DNA from: Bacteroides acidifaciens
GTDB lineage: Bacteria; Bacteroidota; Bacteroidia; Bacteroidales; Bacteroidaceae
Assembly: GCF_024623065.1 (NCBI RefSeq)
Contig: NZ_JANJZR010000033.1
Location: forward strand, 1-44,303
DNA: 44,303 bases
Reading direction: 5' to 3'
In this document: positions 1 through 8,319 of the stretch, piece by piece
How positions within the stretch are numbered: position 1 is the first letter of the stretch
Layout: each line of letters begins with the position of its first letter
Notes under the pieces: model-generated
Databases searched by the model: none
The model's input: only the letters and a program-made list of their open reading frames with translations
What the model was told of the DNA's origin: nothing
Translations under genes and position numbers: made by a program

Positions 1-306
1 CGGGTGCAAAAGTACACCCTTTTGGAATATCATCCAAATTTATTCAGCTCTTTTTTTTGATTATTTTTGAATAAATAGGCTAAGTCGTTGATTGATAATG
101 ATGTTGTAGAACATGTTTTCTTTATCATAAAAGGATTGGGGAGGAAACGGTAAAGGAAATGCACATTATTATATTGCAGGCGGGTACACGCGTGCGCATG
201 CGAAGAATCGCACACATGAAAAGAATAGAGCGAAAGGGATAAACAAGAGAAAAAAGGTAGATTAGACAACGGATTGTTGATTAAAGAGATCCGTCAGTTC
301 CGGTTG

Positions 307-413
307 TCCCACATATTGTGGGAAAGTATTCCCGCATATTATGGGAATTTGTTCCCTATTAATAGGGAATCTTTTCCCAAGCAGTAGGGAAACTTTTCCC
401 ACAATATGTGGGA
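307..413. repeat. Array of five short palindromes, period about 22 bp
   Basis: Five imperfect palindromes of the form TTCCC-N6-9-GGGAA start at 307, 329, 352, 373 and 397, so they repeat every 21-24 bp. The first unit, TCCCACATATTGTGGGA, is the exact reverse complement of the last, TCCCACAATATGTGGGA, which makes the whole block roughly symmetrical. The third, TTCCCTATTAATAGGGAA, is a perfect palindrome. No T-run follows, so these are not ordinary terminators. The same design with different sequence occurs at 14627-14712 and 31312-31395. Confidence 0.85.
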
Positions 414-622
414 CTGATACACTGTATATGGAAACAAGCAAAAGGAAGAGGGCGGATACGATATAACTACACTTGGCAAAAGCCGGCAATTGAGGCATAT
501 ATCAGGCATTCAAGCGATAAAAAAACGCGAAATGCCATAAAAACAGAGGAGTGCTTGCAGAGGTGCAAAAACAACATATATCATTATCAATCAATGGATT
601 GAATCAAAAAAGGGAAATTCGG

Positions 623-652
623 ATAGTGAGGGCAAACGCCTGCCCTCACTAT
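623..652. repeat. Perfect 12-bp inverted repeat, 6-nt loop
   Basis: ATAGTGAGGGCA and TGCCCTCACTAT form a perfect 12-bp stem around a 6-base loop. No poly-T follows on either side, so an intrinsic terminator is unlikely. A weaker third copy (TTGCCCTAATAG) follows at about 664, and AGGGCA recurs near 722. It may be an operator-like site or a two-unit relative of the palindrome arrays. Confidence 0.75.
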
Positions 653-1127
653 GCTATCACACTTGCCCTAATAGCGGAAAGCACCATGAATAAAGGGATT
701 GAAGAGAAATGTGAGAGCATGAGGGCAAAAAAGGGAAATAATTCCTATGGGAGAATTAAGAAAAATGAATTTAGGGGAGAATTGAGAAAGAGGAATTTTA
801 TCTTTTCTTATGAAAGTAAGTAAAAAGAGATAATTATTAACTTGGAAATAAAGAGATTATATCAATACGGTAGCACAGTGGATATATAGTAAATCAGCAC
901 AATTAGTTACAACTTCATACTAATACCTCCTCCCATCCTTTCATCATCATTGCAGAGTGATCCTCCAACAGACTTGCTTATAAAAATTCGACAGAAATGG
1001 GTTCTTCGTCAAATTTGGAGGTAAATTCTTTATCCCTAAGTTCAAGTTATAAATATAGAAAACTATCATACTAATCTTTTTCAAGAAAATGATAAATCGG
1101 ATAAGTCCATATCATAGATTTATTTAG

Positions 1128-1135
1128 TATCTTTG
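1128..1135 (+). promoter_or_regulatory. Bacteroides -7 box (TATCTTTG)
   Basis: TATCTTTG matches the Bacteroides -7 consensus TAnnTTTG perfectly and lies 27 bp before the start codon at 1163. I see no clear TTTG at the expected -33 position, so the call rests on the -7 box and its placement. Confidence 0.5.
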
Positions 1136-1162
1136 TCACTCTATCTTATATAAAAGAAAAAA

Positions 1163-2269
1163 ATGAGTAAAGAATACACACTCGCAGATTTCACGGATAT
1201 TTTTGATTACTCCACAGGCTGGTTCAGCGACAGTAGCATTAGTAGTCTATTCTATCAGATATTCAAACGATTCCCTTCCATGAAAATGGTGAAATATAAA
1301 GTAAACCAGGATTTCCTGAAAGAAATCAAAGAACTTTATCAGCAAGACGATGCGTTCGATATATTCGAGCATATATATTGCAATCATTTTGAGAATGAAA
1401 AAGAGGAAGAGGAGGAGGAAGAAGAGAATACATCTACAGAAGAGTTATACGATTGCATCGTTATCTGCAAAAGGAATTTAATGATTGGCTATTTTGATGA
1501 TTGCATAAAGATTGTCTATTCCAATATCGACCAAGAAGAAATCGATCATATCAATCAGATTTGCGAAAACCACAAAAAGGAAAATGAGAAACTGAACAAT
1601 CTATTTATAGTAACATACATTCATAACTATTTCACCCTGAAACAATCGCAAATCAATAAGCCCGCCATTCAGATTGACCGCCACTATAACAATGATTTTG
1701 TTCCCGTCGCCGCCGAAATCGAAAAATTCTTATTGGAGGAGAATAAAAGCGGATTAATCATTCTGCATGGAAAACAAGGTACGGGGAAAACAACTTATAT
1801 CCGCCATCTCATCAATCTCGGGAAAAAGAGAATGATTTATATGAGTGGCGACCTGGTAGATAAACTTTCAGATCCTAGCTTTATCACTTTTATCCGCCAA
1901 CAAAAGAATTCGATCTTTATCGTAGAAGATTGCGAAGAACTATTATCAAGCCGCAACGGAAGCAACCGCATGAATGCCGGACTAGTCAACATATTGAATA
2001 TCAGCGACGGACTATTAAGTGATGAATTATGTATCAAATTTATCTGCACATTCAACGCTCCACTAAAAGATATCGACGAAGCCTTGCTTAGAAAAGGACG
2101 TCTGGCTGCCCGGTACGAGTTTAAAGACCTGGCAACAGACAAAGTAAACCAACTGATAAAGGAAGAAGGGCTGGATATCCCCCAACAGACACACCCCATG
2201 ACGTTGGCCGAAATCTATAATTACGAAGGTATGGATTTCTCCTTAGGAAGAAAACGGGTAGGATTCTGA
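1163..2269 (+). CDS. Classical AAA-family ATPase (BCS1-like core)
   Basis: This is a 368-residue protein with one AAA module in its C-terminal half. Walker A is GKQGTGKT (residues 203-210). Walker B reads IFIVED (about 251-256), which resembles the LLLED form of BCS1-type ATPases. A sensor-1 asparagine (N298) is followed by the second-region-of-homology pattern IDEALLRKGRL, whose arginines normally act as the arginine finger. The N-terminal 185 residues match no domain I know and include a glutamate-rich linker (about residues 76-92). Classical AAA proteins work as ring-shaped remodelling motors; the substrate cannot be read from sequence. It stands alone after a long non-coding stretch and before a broken DUF1643-like gene. 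An accessory or conflict-system role is possible but unproven. The AAA assignment is firm. Confidence 0.85.
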   Translation: MSKEYTLADFTDIFDYSTGWFSDSSISSLFYQIFKRFPSMKMVKYKVNQDFLKEIKELYQQDDAFDIFEHIYCNHFENEKEEEEEEEENTSTEELYDCIVICKRNLMIGYFDDCIKIVYSNIDQEEIDHINQICENHKKENEKLNNLFIVTYIHNYFTLKQSQINKPAIQIDRHYNNDFVPVAAEIEKFLLEENKSGLIILHGKQGTGKTTYIRHLINLGKKRMIYMSGDLVDKLSDPSFITFIRQQKNSIFIVEDCEELLSSRNGSNRMNAGLVNILNISDGLLSDELCIKFICTFNAPLKDIDEALLRKGRLAARYEFKDLATDKVNQLIKEEGLDIPQQTHPMTLAEIYNYEGMDFSLGRKRVGF

Positions 2270-2367
2270 GCGAATCCCCCCCGAAATGTAGGCTAAAGCA
2301 ATGGAAAATATAACGAAGAATAAAATCATCGCAAATAACGGTTGAATTATTATTTATTACTATAACT

Positions 2368-3423
2368 ATGAAAGTATATACTCATTTTTTCAAAATCAAT
2401 GAAACGGAAAGATTTCGCTGGAGAACACTATTGCACTTCGGAAATTCTTGGGATTGCATAGGTAGTATTGTGATGAAAAATCCAGGATCTTCTACTTTTA
2501 CCAAAGAAGCCCCCGTATCTAAACCAGAAGTCTTAGAAGGATTATCTCGTTATAGATTCAAAGAACTAAATTGGTATGAATTCTCCATTGATCCTACCAT
2601 GAGATAGGTGGCTAGTCTTTTTGCTTATAAATATGGGCTTGACGATCCAGCCCAACTATCTGGCGTAATACAGATATTCAACCTCTTTTACATAAAGGAT
2701 GCTGATTTGACAAAAGCCAAGCAAAAAGCGGAAAAATATGGTATTCCACCACTATTCAATGATGCCCTACAAATGACTCAATATGATATTGATCATTTGA
2801 TTGCTCCTGTGTATTTGGGGTTCGGAAGTTTGGCTTACAGCAAAGAATATGGAGAAAGAGCAAAACTTATCTTTGATGCAGCAATAAAACTTGAAGGGTG
2901 TAACTATCTTTCATGCAAATTCCATGAGAATTTCTATTATCACCCACAATGGCTAATTCCTTTTGGCAAGAACTATCATAATGGTTTGCTAACACTTTTG
3001 CGATTCAAGCAAGAAACTTTTTATCCTACAGATACAGATAATGCCATATTGAACATACCAAGAAATACTATAAGCCCCAGCAGAGTGAAAAACATTGAAT
3101 CTGCTGTACTTGAAAACTTTCCTACCTGTAGATACGATAATAGCAGAAGACTGAAAAGTAATGAAAATGCCGCATACGGCATTACCATTGCTGAAGGTTA
3201 TATCGAGGTGCGGCAGGCTTTTGAAGGTAAATCAAAAACTGCCCAGCCAAAAGTTTCCGACAGCAAAGTGAAAAAGACGCTGGAAGATAGAGGATATGTT
3301 AGCGAAAAGAATTGGTTAGGACGAAAAAGGTTAATTGATTTTGGCAACACGGATTCTGAGATTATCGAACACGTACGTACGGAAATCCAAGAATTATTCA
3401 AAGAACTTGAAATATATCACTGA
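2368..3423 (+). pseudogene. DUF1643-like gene interrupted by an in-frame TAG
   Basis: One 352-codon frame runs from ATG 2368 to TGA 3423, broken only by TAG at 2605-2607 (codon 80). The part before the stop has the NPGSS-type motif and ends in DPTMR. The part after it resumes with VASLFAYKYG and then IFNLFYIKDADL. In DUF1643 proteins the NPS/T motif, the DPT-x-R-x4-F-A segment and the xxNLF segment lie consecutively in one domain, so the stop falls inside a conserved motif. A GTG directly after the TAG could restart translation, but I see no ribosome-binding site and it would give half a domain. I therefore read this as a recent nonsense mutation, a sequencing error or stop readthrough. The C-terminal 120 residues are unrecognised. 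The function of DUF1643 is unknown. Confidence 0.7.
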
Positions 3424-3448
3424 AATTCTTGAAAACACATCACTTCTT

Positions 3449-3489
3449 GCAGCCTGTGCCCATATTCGGCATAGGCTGTTGTTTTTTTT
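3449..3489 (+). terminator. Intrinsic terminator after the DUF1643-like gene
   Basis: GCAGCCTGTGCC and GGCATAGGCTGTTG form a stem with a short loop and one internal mismatch, followed by eight T residues. It lies 26 bp after the stop codon. Confidence 0.8.
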
Positions 3490-3633
3490 GCACCATAAAA
3501 TCAATAAACGAGGATTTATGGTAAGGAATTCATAACAGAGATGTATCCAGATATGAAGAATTGGAGTTGATACCTCATTAGGCAATCAAGTCATCATACG
3601 TTATGCAGCATACGATTCAAAAACAAATATAAT

Positions 3634-4200
3634 ATGACAGTACAAGAGATATTCGACACTCCTGCTATCAAGAAGGTTGAGAATGAAATGATTGGTCTGG
3701 AGGAAAACATTGAACGACACCATGTTGACAAACCGAGTGGACTGGAGATGATGCGTGTGCTAATTGGATTGCGTCGCAATCTCCTTGCCGATATGTTTGT
3801 GATGGATGAGAATTACAAGCGGTTGCTCTCAGACTTCAACGAAACCATGAAGCAGCAACTTATTCGAATGCGTCATGAAACTATCAAGGCTGCACATGGT
3901 GTAATGAATGCCGATGTGACAGGCGAGATTCAAGCCATAGGCAAGTGTTTCCTCGGTTATCGTTATTCCAAACTTCATCCCGTGCAAACTATGCAAGCAA
4001 AGAAAATATGGGCTATCCTTAATGGTTCAATTGATGATTACGTCCAGTTTTATAGTGATGGAGTGCTGATGGGAGGCTATGTGTATGACAGCCGAAAAGA
4101 GCAGGAATCTGAGAACCAAATGCTCTATTTGCAGGAAGAGCCGGATAACTGGAATGAGGGTCTCGACATGGAAATAACTAAGGATATGTATCTCATTTAG
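3634..4200 (+). CDS. Orphan 188-residue protein of unknown function
   Basis: I do not recognise this protein. It is soluble in character, with no signal peptide or membrane segment. The first 90 residues are predicted to be mostly helical and charged (for example [16 protein letters not shown] and [20 protein letters not shown]). The C-terminal tail is acidic ([15 protein letters not shown]). The stop codon at 4198-4200 abuts a RavA-like fragment that begins in another frame at base 4200. Its own 3' end may therefore have been created by the recombination event that brought in that fragment, and the native protein could be longer. It sits in the AT-rich accessory stretch. Codon use and length support a real gene, but no role can be assigned. 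Confidence 0.6.
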   Translation: MTVQEIFDTPAIKKVENEMIGLEENIERHHVDKPSGLEMMRVLIGLRRNLLADMFVMDENYKRLLSDFNETMKQQLIRMRHETIKAAHGVMNADVTGEIQAIGKCFLGYRYSKLHPVQTMQAKKIWAILNGSIDDYVQFYSDGVLMGGYVYDSRKEQESENQMLYLQEEPDNWNEGLDMEITKDMYLI

Positions 4201-4376
4201 GGGAAAGCATCTTCCTGCTTGGTCCTCTAGGAACTGCAAAAAGTATGGTCGCACGCAGATTGAAGTTGGTGTTCAAAGGGGCAAAGTCCTTTGAATACTT
4301 CATGTCTCGTTTCTCCACTCCGGATGAAATATTCGGTCCTATATCTATTTCAAAATTAAAGAATGAGGATAAATGA
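4200..4376 (+). pseudogene. ravA: RavA-type MoxR AAA+ ATPase fragment
   Basis: Read from 4200, the frame gives [15 protein letters not shown], then ARRL, then [17 protein letters not shown] and [10 protein letters not shown], then TGA. This matches the Walker A to linker region of RavA-type MoxR ATPases (usually GPPGTAKS ... [12 protein letters not shown]). In those proteins the next residues are usually YER. Here a TGA takes the place of the Y, the next two codons still read ER, and similarity then ends. The second proline of Walker A is replaced by leucine. There is no start codon and no Walker B, sensor or C-terminal part, so only about 57 of some 500 residues survive. No ViaA partner is present. 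Confidence 0.8.
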
Positions 4377-4577
4377 GAAAGAAATATCCGAAAATGAGGA
4401 CGTACGGATTATGAACGACGTAAGAAGATTGATAAATTATTTCACCACTATCCCCCACTCCAGGAGACTGTTCGCATAAAACAGGGTGTGTAAATATAAG
4501 TTTTTTCAATAAATCCATGAACATTTTACCTATGTAGTTCGTTATTTCCTTAGGAAACTATTTACATTAATAAATAT

Positions 4578-7058
4578 ATGAAAGTAATCATTATTGGAGG
4601 CGTTGCAGGTGGAGCTACCACTGCTGCCCGAATCAGACGAGTAGATGAATCAGCAGAAATCATTCTTCTGGAAAAAGGGAAATATATATCGTATGCCAAT
4701 TGCGGCTTACCCTATTATATAGGTGGAGTCATCGAAGAGCGCGAAAAACTGTTCGTTCAGACTCCCGAAGCATTTTCTACACGCTTCCGTGTTGATGTCC
4801 GCACGGAAAATGAAGTGATTTTCATCGACCGGAAAAGAAAGACGGTCACAGTACGGCAAAGCAGCGAAGATACGTATGAGGAAAGTTACGACAAGTTGTT
4901 AATATCAACCGGAGCTTCCCCTGTACGCCCGCCCCTGCCGGGAATAGACCTGAGCGGAATCTTCACGTTGAGAAACGTTGCGGATACGGACAAAATCAAA
5001 GCATATATCGACAGCCATGCTCCGCGAAAAGCGGTAGTGGTAGGAGCCGGATTTATCGGACTCGAAATGGCGGAAAACCTGCATGCGCAAGGGGCGAAAG
5101 TGTCGATTGTGGAAATGGGCAACCAGGTGATGGCGCCTATTGATTTCTCAATGGCTTCACTGGTGCACCAACATCTGATGGATAAAGGAGTGAATTTATA
5201 TCTGGAACAAGCCGTAGCTTCTTTTGAGCGCGATGGAAAAGGATTGAAGGTCAACTTTAAGAACGGTCAGTCTATTGCTGCCGATATTGTTATCTTATCT
5301 ATTGGCGTACGTCCGGAAACGAACCTGGCACGGGCTGCCGAACTGACTATCGGTCCTGCCGGCGGAATCGCCGTGAATGCTTATCTGCAAACGTCCGACG
5401 AATCCATTTATGCGATTGGCGACGCGATTGAATACCGCCATCCGATTACCGGAAAACCTTGGCTCAATTATCTTGCCGTCCCTGCCAACCGGCAGGGACG
5501 TATCGCCGCGGACAATATACTGGGAGCTAAGATTGCTTATGAAGGTTCCATCGGCACTTCCATCGCCAAGGTTTTCGACATGATAGTGGCTTCTACCGGT
5601 TTGCCCGGAAAACGACTGCGGGTGGAAGGTATTGAGTATATGTCATCTACCATCCATCCGTCTTCCCATGCCGGATATTACCCGGACGCTATGCCGATGA
5701 GTATCAAAATCACTTTCGACAAGCAGACGGGACGACTGTACGGTGGACAGATTGTAGGCTACGACGGAGTGGACAAGCGAATTGACGAACTCGCTCTTGT
5801 CATCAAACATGAGGGAACTATCTATGACTTGATGAAAGTGGAGCAGGCGTACGCACCACCGTTTTCTTCCGCCAAAGACCCGGTAGCACTGGCGGGATAT
5901 GTGGCAGAAGATATTATTACAGGCAGAACGAACCCTGTGTACTGGAGAGAACTGCGAGACATTGAAATGGAGAACAAATTCCTGCTGGATGTCCGCACTC
6001 CGGATGAATTTGCTTTAGGTAGTTTGCCGGGCGCCGTTAATATTCCGCTGGATGAACTTCGCGACCGACTGGCGGAACTGCCGAAAGACCGGATGATTTA
6101 TACGTTCTGTGCTGTCGGGCTGCGGGGGTATCTTGCTTACCGTATTTTGACCCAACACGGATTTGATAAGGTACGCAATCTTTCGGGTGGACTGAAAACT
6201 TACCGTGCCGCCACCTCTCCTATCATCTTGCACGAAGACAATGAAAATGAAACGGGAAAAGCGCCTATACAGCAAGAGCCAACAGCACAAACCGGACAAC
6301 CTGTCGTACCTGCCTCCCCTGTTGCAACCGCCAAAACCATCCGGGTAGATGCTTGCGGACTACAATGTCCCGGTCCGATTCTGAAAATGAAAAAGACAAT
6401 GGACGGACTGGCTTCGGGCGAACGGATAGAGATTACGGCAACCGACCCGGGATTCCCGCGTGATGCCGCTGCATGGTGCAGTTCGACCGGAAATCAGTTG
6501 ATTTCTAAAGAGGCATCCGGAGGAAAATCTGTTGTTATTATAGAAAAAGGAAAACCAAAATCATGTAATATTGTTACTTCTTATGATGGCAAAGGAAAAA
6601 CTTTTATCATGTTTAGTGATGATTTGGACAAAGCTTTAGCCACCTTTGTGCTTGCTAATGGCGCGGCAGCCACCGGACAGAAGGTTACAATCTTCTTTAC
6701 CTTCTGGGGATTGAACGTTATCAAGAAGTTGCACAAGCCGAAAGTAGAGAAAGATATTTTTGGAAAGATGTTTGGTATGATGCTGCCTTCAAGCTCTAAG
6801 AAGCTGAAACTTTCGAAGATGAGCATGGGTGGAATAGGCGGAAAAATGATGCGGTATATCATGAAGGAGAAGGGAATCGACTCGCTTGAATCGCTGCGCC
6901 AGCAAGCTCTGGAGAATGGAGTGGAATTTATCGCTTGCCAGATGTCGATGGATGTGATGGGAGTGAAAAAAGAAGAACTCCTGGACGACGTGACCATCGG
7001 CGGTGTAGCAACGTATATGGAACGAGCGGATAATGCCAACGTTAATCTGTTTATTTAA
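4578..7058 (+). CDS. CoA-disulfide reductase-rhodanese-TusA-DsrE fusion
   Basis: This 826-residue protein joins four sulfur-handling modules. Residues 1-450 are an FAD/NAD(P)H disulfide reductase of the CoA-disulfide-reductase family: a GGVAGG dinucleotide-binding motif at the N-terminus and the single redox cysteine in SYANCGLPY (C42). Residues about 460-550 are a rhodanese with LLDVRTPDEF and active-site C511 in TFCAVGLRGY. Residues about 588-660 are a TusA domain with the CPGP motif (C597). Residues about 672-826 are a DsrE-like domain with a conserved cysteine (C787, FIACQMS). In these families persulfides pass from rhodanese to TusA to DsrE, so the fusion could be an internal sulfur relay coupled to CoA or polysulfide reduction. 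The fusion is seen directly; the relay is inferred. A MarR-like gene follows after 35 bp. Confidence 0.92.
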   Translation: MKVIIIGGVAGGATTAARIRRVDESAEIILLEKGKYISYANCGLPYYIGGVIEEREKLFVQTPEAFSTRFRVDVRTENEVIFIDRKRKTVTVRQSSEDTYEESYDKLLISTGASPVRPPLPGIDLSGIFTLRNVADTDKIKAYIDSHAPRKAVVVGAGFIGLEMAENLHAQGAKVSIVEMGNQVMAPIDFSMASLVHQHLMDKGVNLYLEQAVASFERDGKGLKVNFKNGQSIAADIVILSIGVRPETNLARAAELTIGPAGGIAVNAYLQTSDESIYAIGDAIEYRHPITGKPWLNYLAVPANRQGRIAADNILGAKIAYEGSIGTSIAKVFDMIVASTGLPGKRLRVEGIEYMSSTIHPSSHAGYYPDAMPMSIKITFDKQTGRLYGGQIVGYDGVDKRIDELALVIKHEGTIYDLMKVEQAYAPPFSSAKDPVALAGYVAEDIITGRTNPVYWRELRDIEMENKFLLDVRTPDEFALGSLPGAVNIPLDELRDRLAELPKDRMIYTFCAVGLRGYLAYRILTQHGFDKVRNLSGGLKTYRAATSPIILHEDNENETGKAPIQQEPTAQTGQPVVPASPVATAKTIRVDACGLQCPGPILKMKKTMDGLASGERIEITATDPGFPRDAAAWCSSTGNQLISKEASGGKSVVIIEKGKPKSCNIVTSYDGKGKTFIMFSDDLDKALATFVLANGAAATGQKVTIFFTFWGLNVIKKLHKPKVEKDIFGKMFGMMLPSSSKKLKLSKMSMGGIGGKMMRYIMKEKGIDSLESLRQQALENGVEFIACQMSMDVMGVKKEELLDDVTIGGVATYMERADNANVNLFI

Positions 7059-7093
7059 CGGAAATAACTAATAAAATTATATTCAAATAAGAG

Positions 7094-7444
7094 ATGAAAA
7101 CAATATGTGCAATGCGAGACGTATTCAGAGCCATGACAAGCTTTGAAACAGCATTTGAAAAAGTCTACCAGATATCGCTGAATGAGGCCATGATATTGTG
7201 CACTCTCAAGTGCTCTACGGAGAGGATGACAGCCACCAGTCTGTCAAAGCAAACGGACATGAGCCCATCACATACGTCGAAGATACTTCGGATACTGGAA
7301 GAAAAAGAACTGATTGTCCGGACACTCGGAAATGAAGACCGCCGACAAATGTATTTCCACCTGTCTCCGGCAGGCAAACAACGGGTGAACGAGCTGGAAC
7401 TTGATAAAGTTGAAATACCGGAATTATTAAAGCCTCTGTTTTAA
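7094..7444 (+). CDS. MarR-like winged-helix regulator
   Basis: This is a short (116-residue) MarR-type protein. The winged helix spans about residues 44-100: helix MTATSLSKQTDMSPSHTSKI, recognition region ILRILEEKELIVRT, and wing EDRRQMYFHLSPAGKQ. The N- and C-terminal dimerisation helices are shorter than in full-length MarR proteins (about 140-150 residues). It lies 35 bp after the sulfur-relay fusion and shares its terminator, so co-transcription is likely and it probably senses redox or sulfur stress for that gene. It has cysteines C5 and C37 and possibly C40 that could sense oxidants; this is inference. Confidence 0.8.
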   Translation: MKTICAMRDVFRAMTSFETAFEKVYQISLNEAMILCTLKCSTERMTATSLSKQTDMSPSHTSKILRILEEKELIVRTLGNEDRRQMYFHLSPAGKQRVNELELDKVEIPELLKPLF

Positions 7445-7478
7445 CAACCGATTTCCAAACAAATTCCAGTAAACTATA

Positions 7479-7525
7479 AAAGATGAGCAATCCGCCTAAT
7501 CATCGGCAGATTGCTTATCTTTTTT
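7479..7525 (+). terminator. Intrinsic terminator of the sulfur-relay operon
   Basis: AAGATGAGCAATC pairs with GATTGCTTATCTT around a loop of about 16 bases, followed by a T-run. It lies 35 bp after the regulator's stop codon. Confidence 0.8.
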
Positions 7526-7668
7526 GATGACGGGAGCGAAAAGTAAGATGTTAATTTTCCGGCAAAACTATTTTTCTAGCGAACCTTTTTATTTTTTTCT
7601 TGTTGTTTCTTGCAAAAGCCCCAAGGTACCAGGGTATGATTTTTATATAACCTAAACATTATAAAAAT

Positions 7669-8304
7669 ATGAAGAAATTAATTCCTATTTTATTGGCGGT
7701 CTTTGCACTCGCTTCTTGCGAAAAAGACCCGGACATGGGTAAGCTGGATGACAACTATCTGGTGTACACTAACCACGACGAGAAAGCTGACTTCAAAGTT
7801 CCTACATTCTTTCTGGCACCTCAAATCCTGGTGATTAATGATAGTAAAGAGCCTGAATATCTCGAAGGAGAAGGCGCTGAACAAATTCTGGCCGCTTACA
7901 CGGAAAACATGGAAGCCAGAGGCTATACAGCCGCTGATACCAAAGAAGATGCTGATCTTGGTATCCAAGTAAGCTACATCGCAAGTACTTATTATTTCAC
8001 CAGCTACTCTCAACCTGAATGGTGGTGGGGTTATCCCGGTTACTGGGGTCCCGGCTACTGGGGTGGAAACTGGGGTGGCGGATGGTACTACCCGTACGCT
8101 GTGACTTACAGTTATAACACCAACTCATTCCTGACAGAAATGGTGGACTTGAATGCCGACCAAGGTGAAAACAAAAAACTACCTGTTGTATGGACAAGCT
8201 ACCTGACCGGATTTGACACTGGTTCTAAAGCTATCAACCGCACTCTTGCTGTGGAAGCTGTCAACCAGTCATTCGCTCAGTCCCCTTATCTTACTAACAA
8301 ATAA
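7669..8304 (+). CDS. DUF4136 lipoprotein with Trp/Gly/Tyr-rich segment
   Basis: This is a 211-residue lipoprotein. A lysine-led signal peptide ends in the lipobox ALASC (C17), so it should be anchored in an envelope membrane. The body fits the DUF4136 family found across Bacteroidetes and proteobacteria: an early strand region, a helical MEARGYTAAD segment, then ADLGIQVSY. Residues about 115-146 are strikingly rich in Trp, Gly, Tyr and Pro (EWWWGYPGYWGPGYWGG), probably a surface-exposed or membrane-contacting loop. The gene is 15 bp before an outer-membrane barrel gene and the two share a terminator, so they probably act together at the envelope. The function of the family is unknown. Confidence 0.85.
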   Translation: MKKLIPILLAVFALASCEKDPDMGKLDDNYLVYTNHDEKADFKVPTFFLAPQILVINDSKEPEYLEGEGAEQILAAYTENMEARGYTAADTKEDADLGIQVSYIASTYYFTSYSQPEWWWGYPGYWGPGYWGGNWGGGWYYPYAVTYSYNTNSFLTEMVDLNADQGENKKLPVVWTSYLTGFDTGSKAINRTLAVEAVNQSFAQSPYLTNK

Positions 8305-8319
8305 TCAACTACAACTGTT

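Larger units (their letters stand above)
1..1162. other. Non-coding accessory stretch with palindromes
   Basis: I see no gene I can support here. The short open frames on both strands run through palindromes, have biased composition and lack recognisable domains. What the stretch does hold is an array of five short palindromes (307-413), a perfect 12-bp inverted repeat (623-652), a GC-rich patch near 180-220 that alternates purines and pyrimidines, and a good -7 promoter box just before the first convincing gene. The AT-rich composition is unlike the coding DNA further right. Confidence 0.6.

Noticed and set aside
307..413. CRISPR array
   Set aside because: Units are palindromes of varying sequence with only 3-6 bases between them, no identical repeats or spacers, and no cas genes in the window.
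408..823. Two short open frames at 408-602 and 551-823
   Set aside because: They start inside or near palindromes, overlap each other, and read as low-complexity lysine/arginine-rich sequence with no family resemblance.
2608..3423. Independent gene starting at GTG 2608
   Set aside because: No ribosome-binding site, same frame as the upstream part, and the DUF1643-type motifs are split across the stop; one broken gene explains it better.
4450..4500. End of an IS256-like element (GTGTGTAAATATA near 4489)
   Set aside because: Only a short AT-rich resemblance, with no second end and no transposase; too weak to call.
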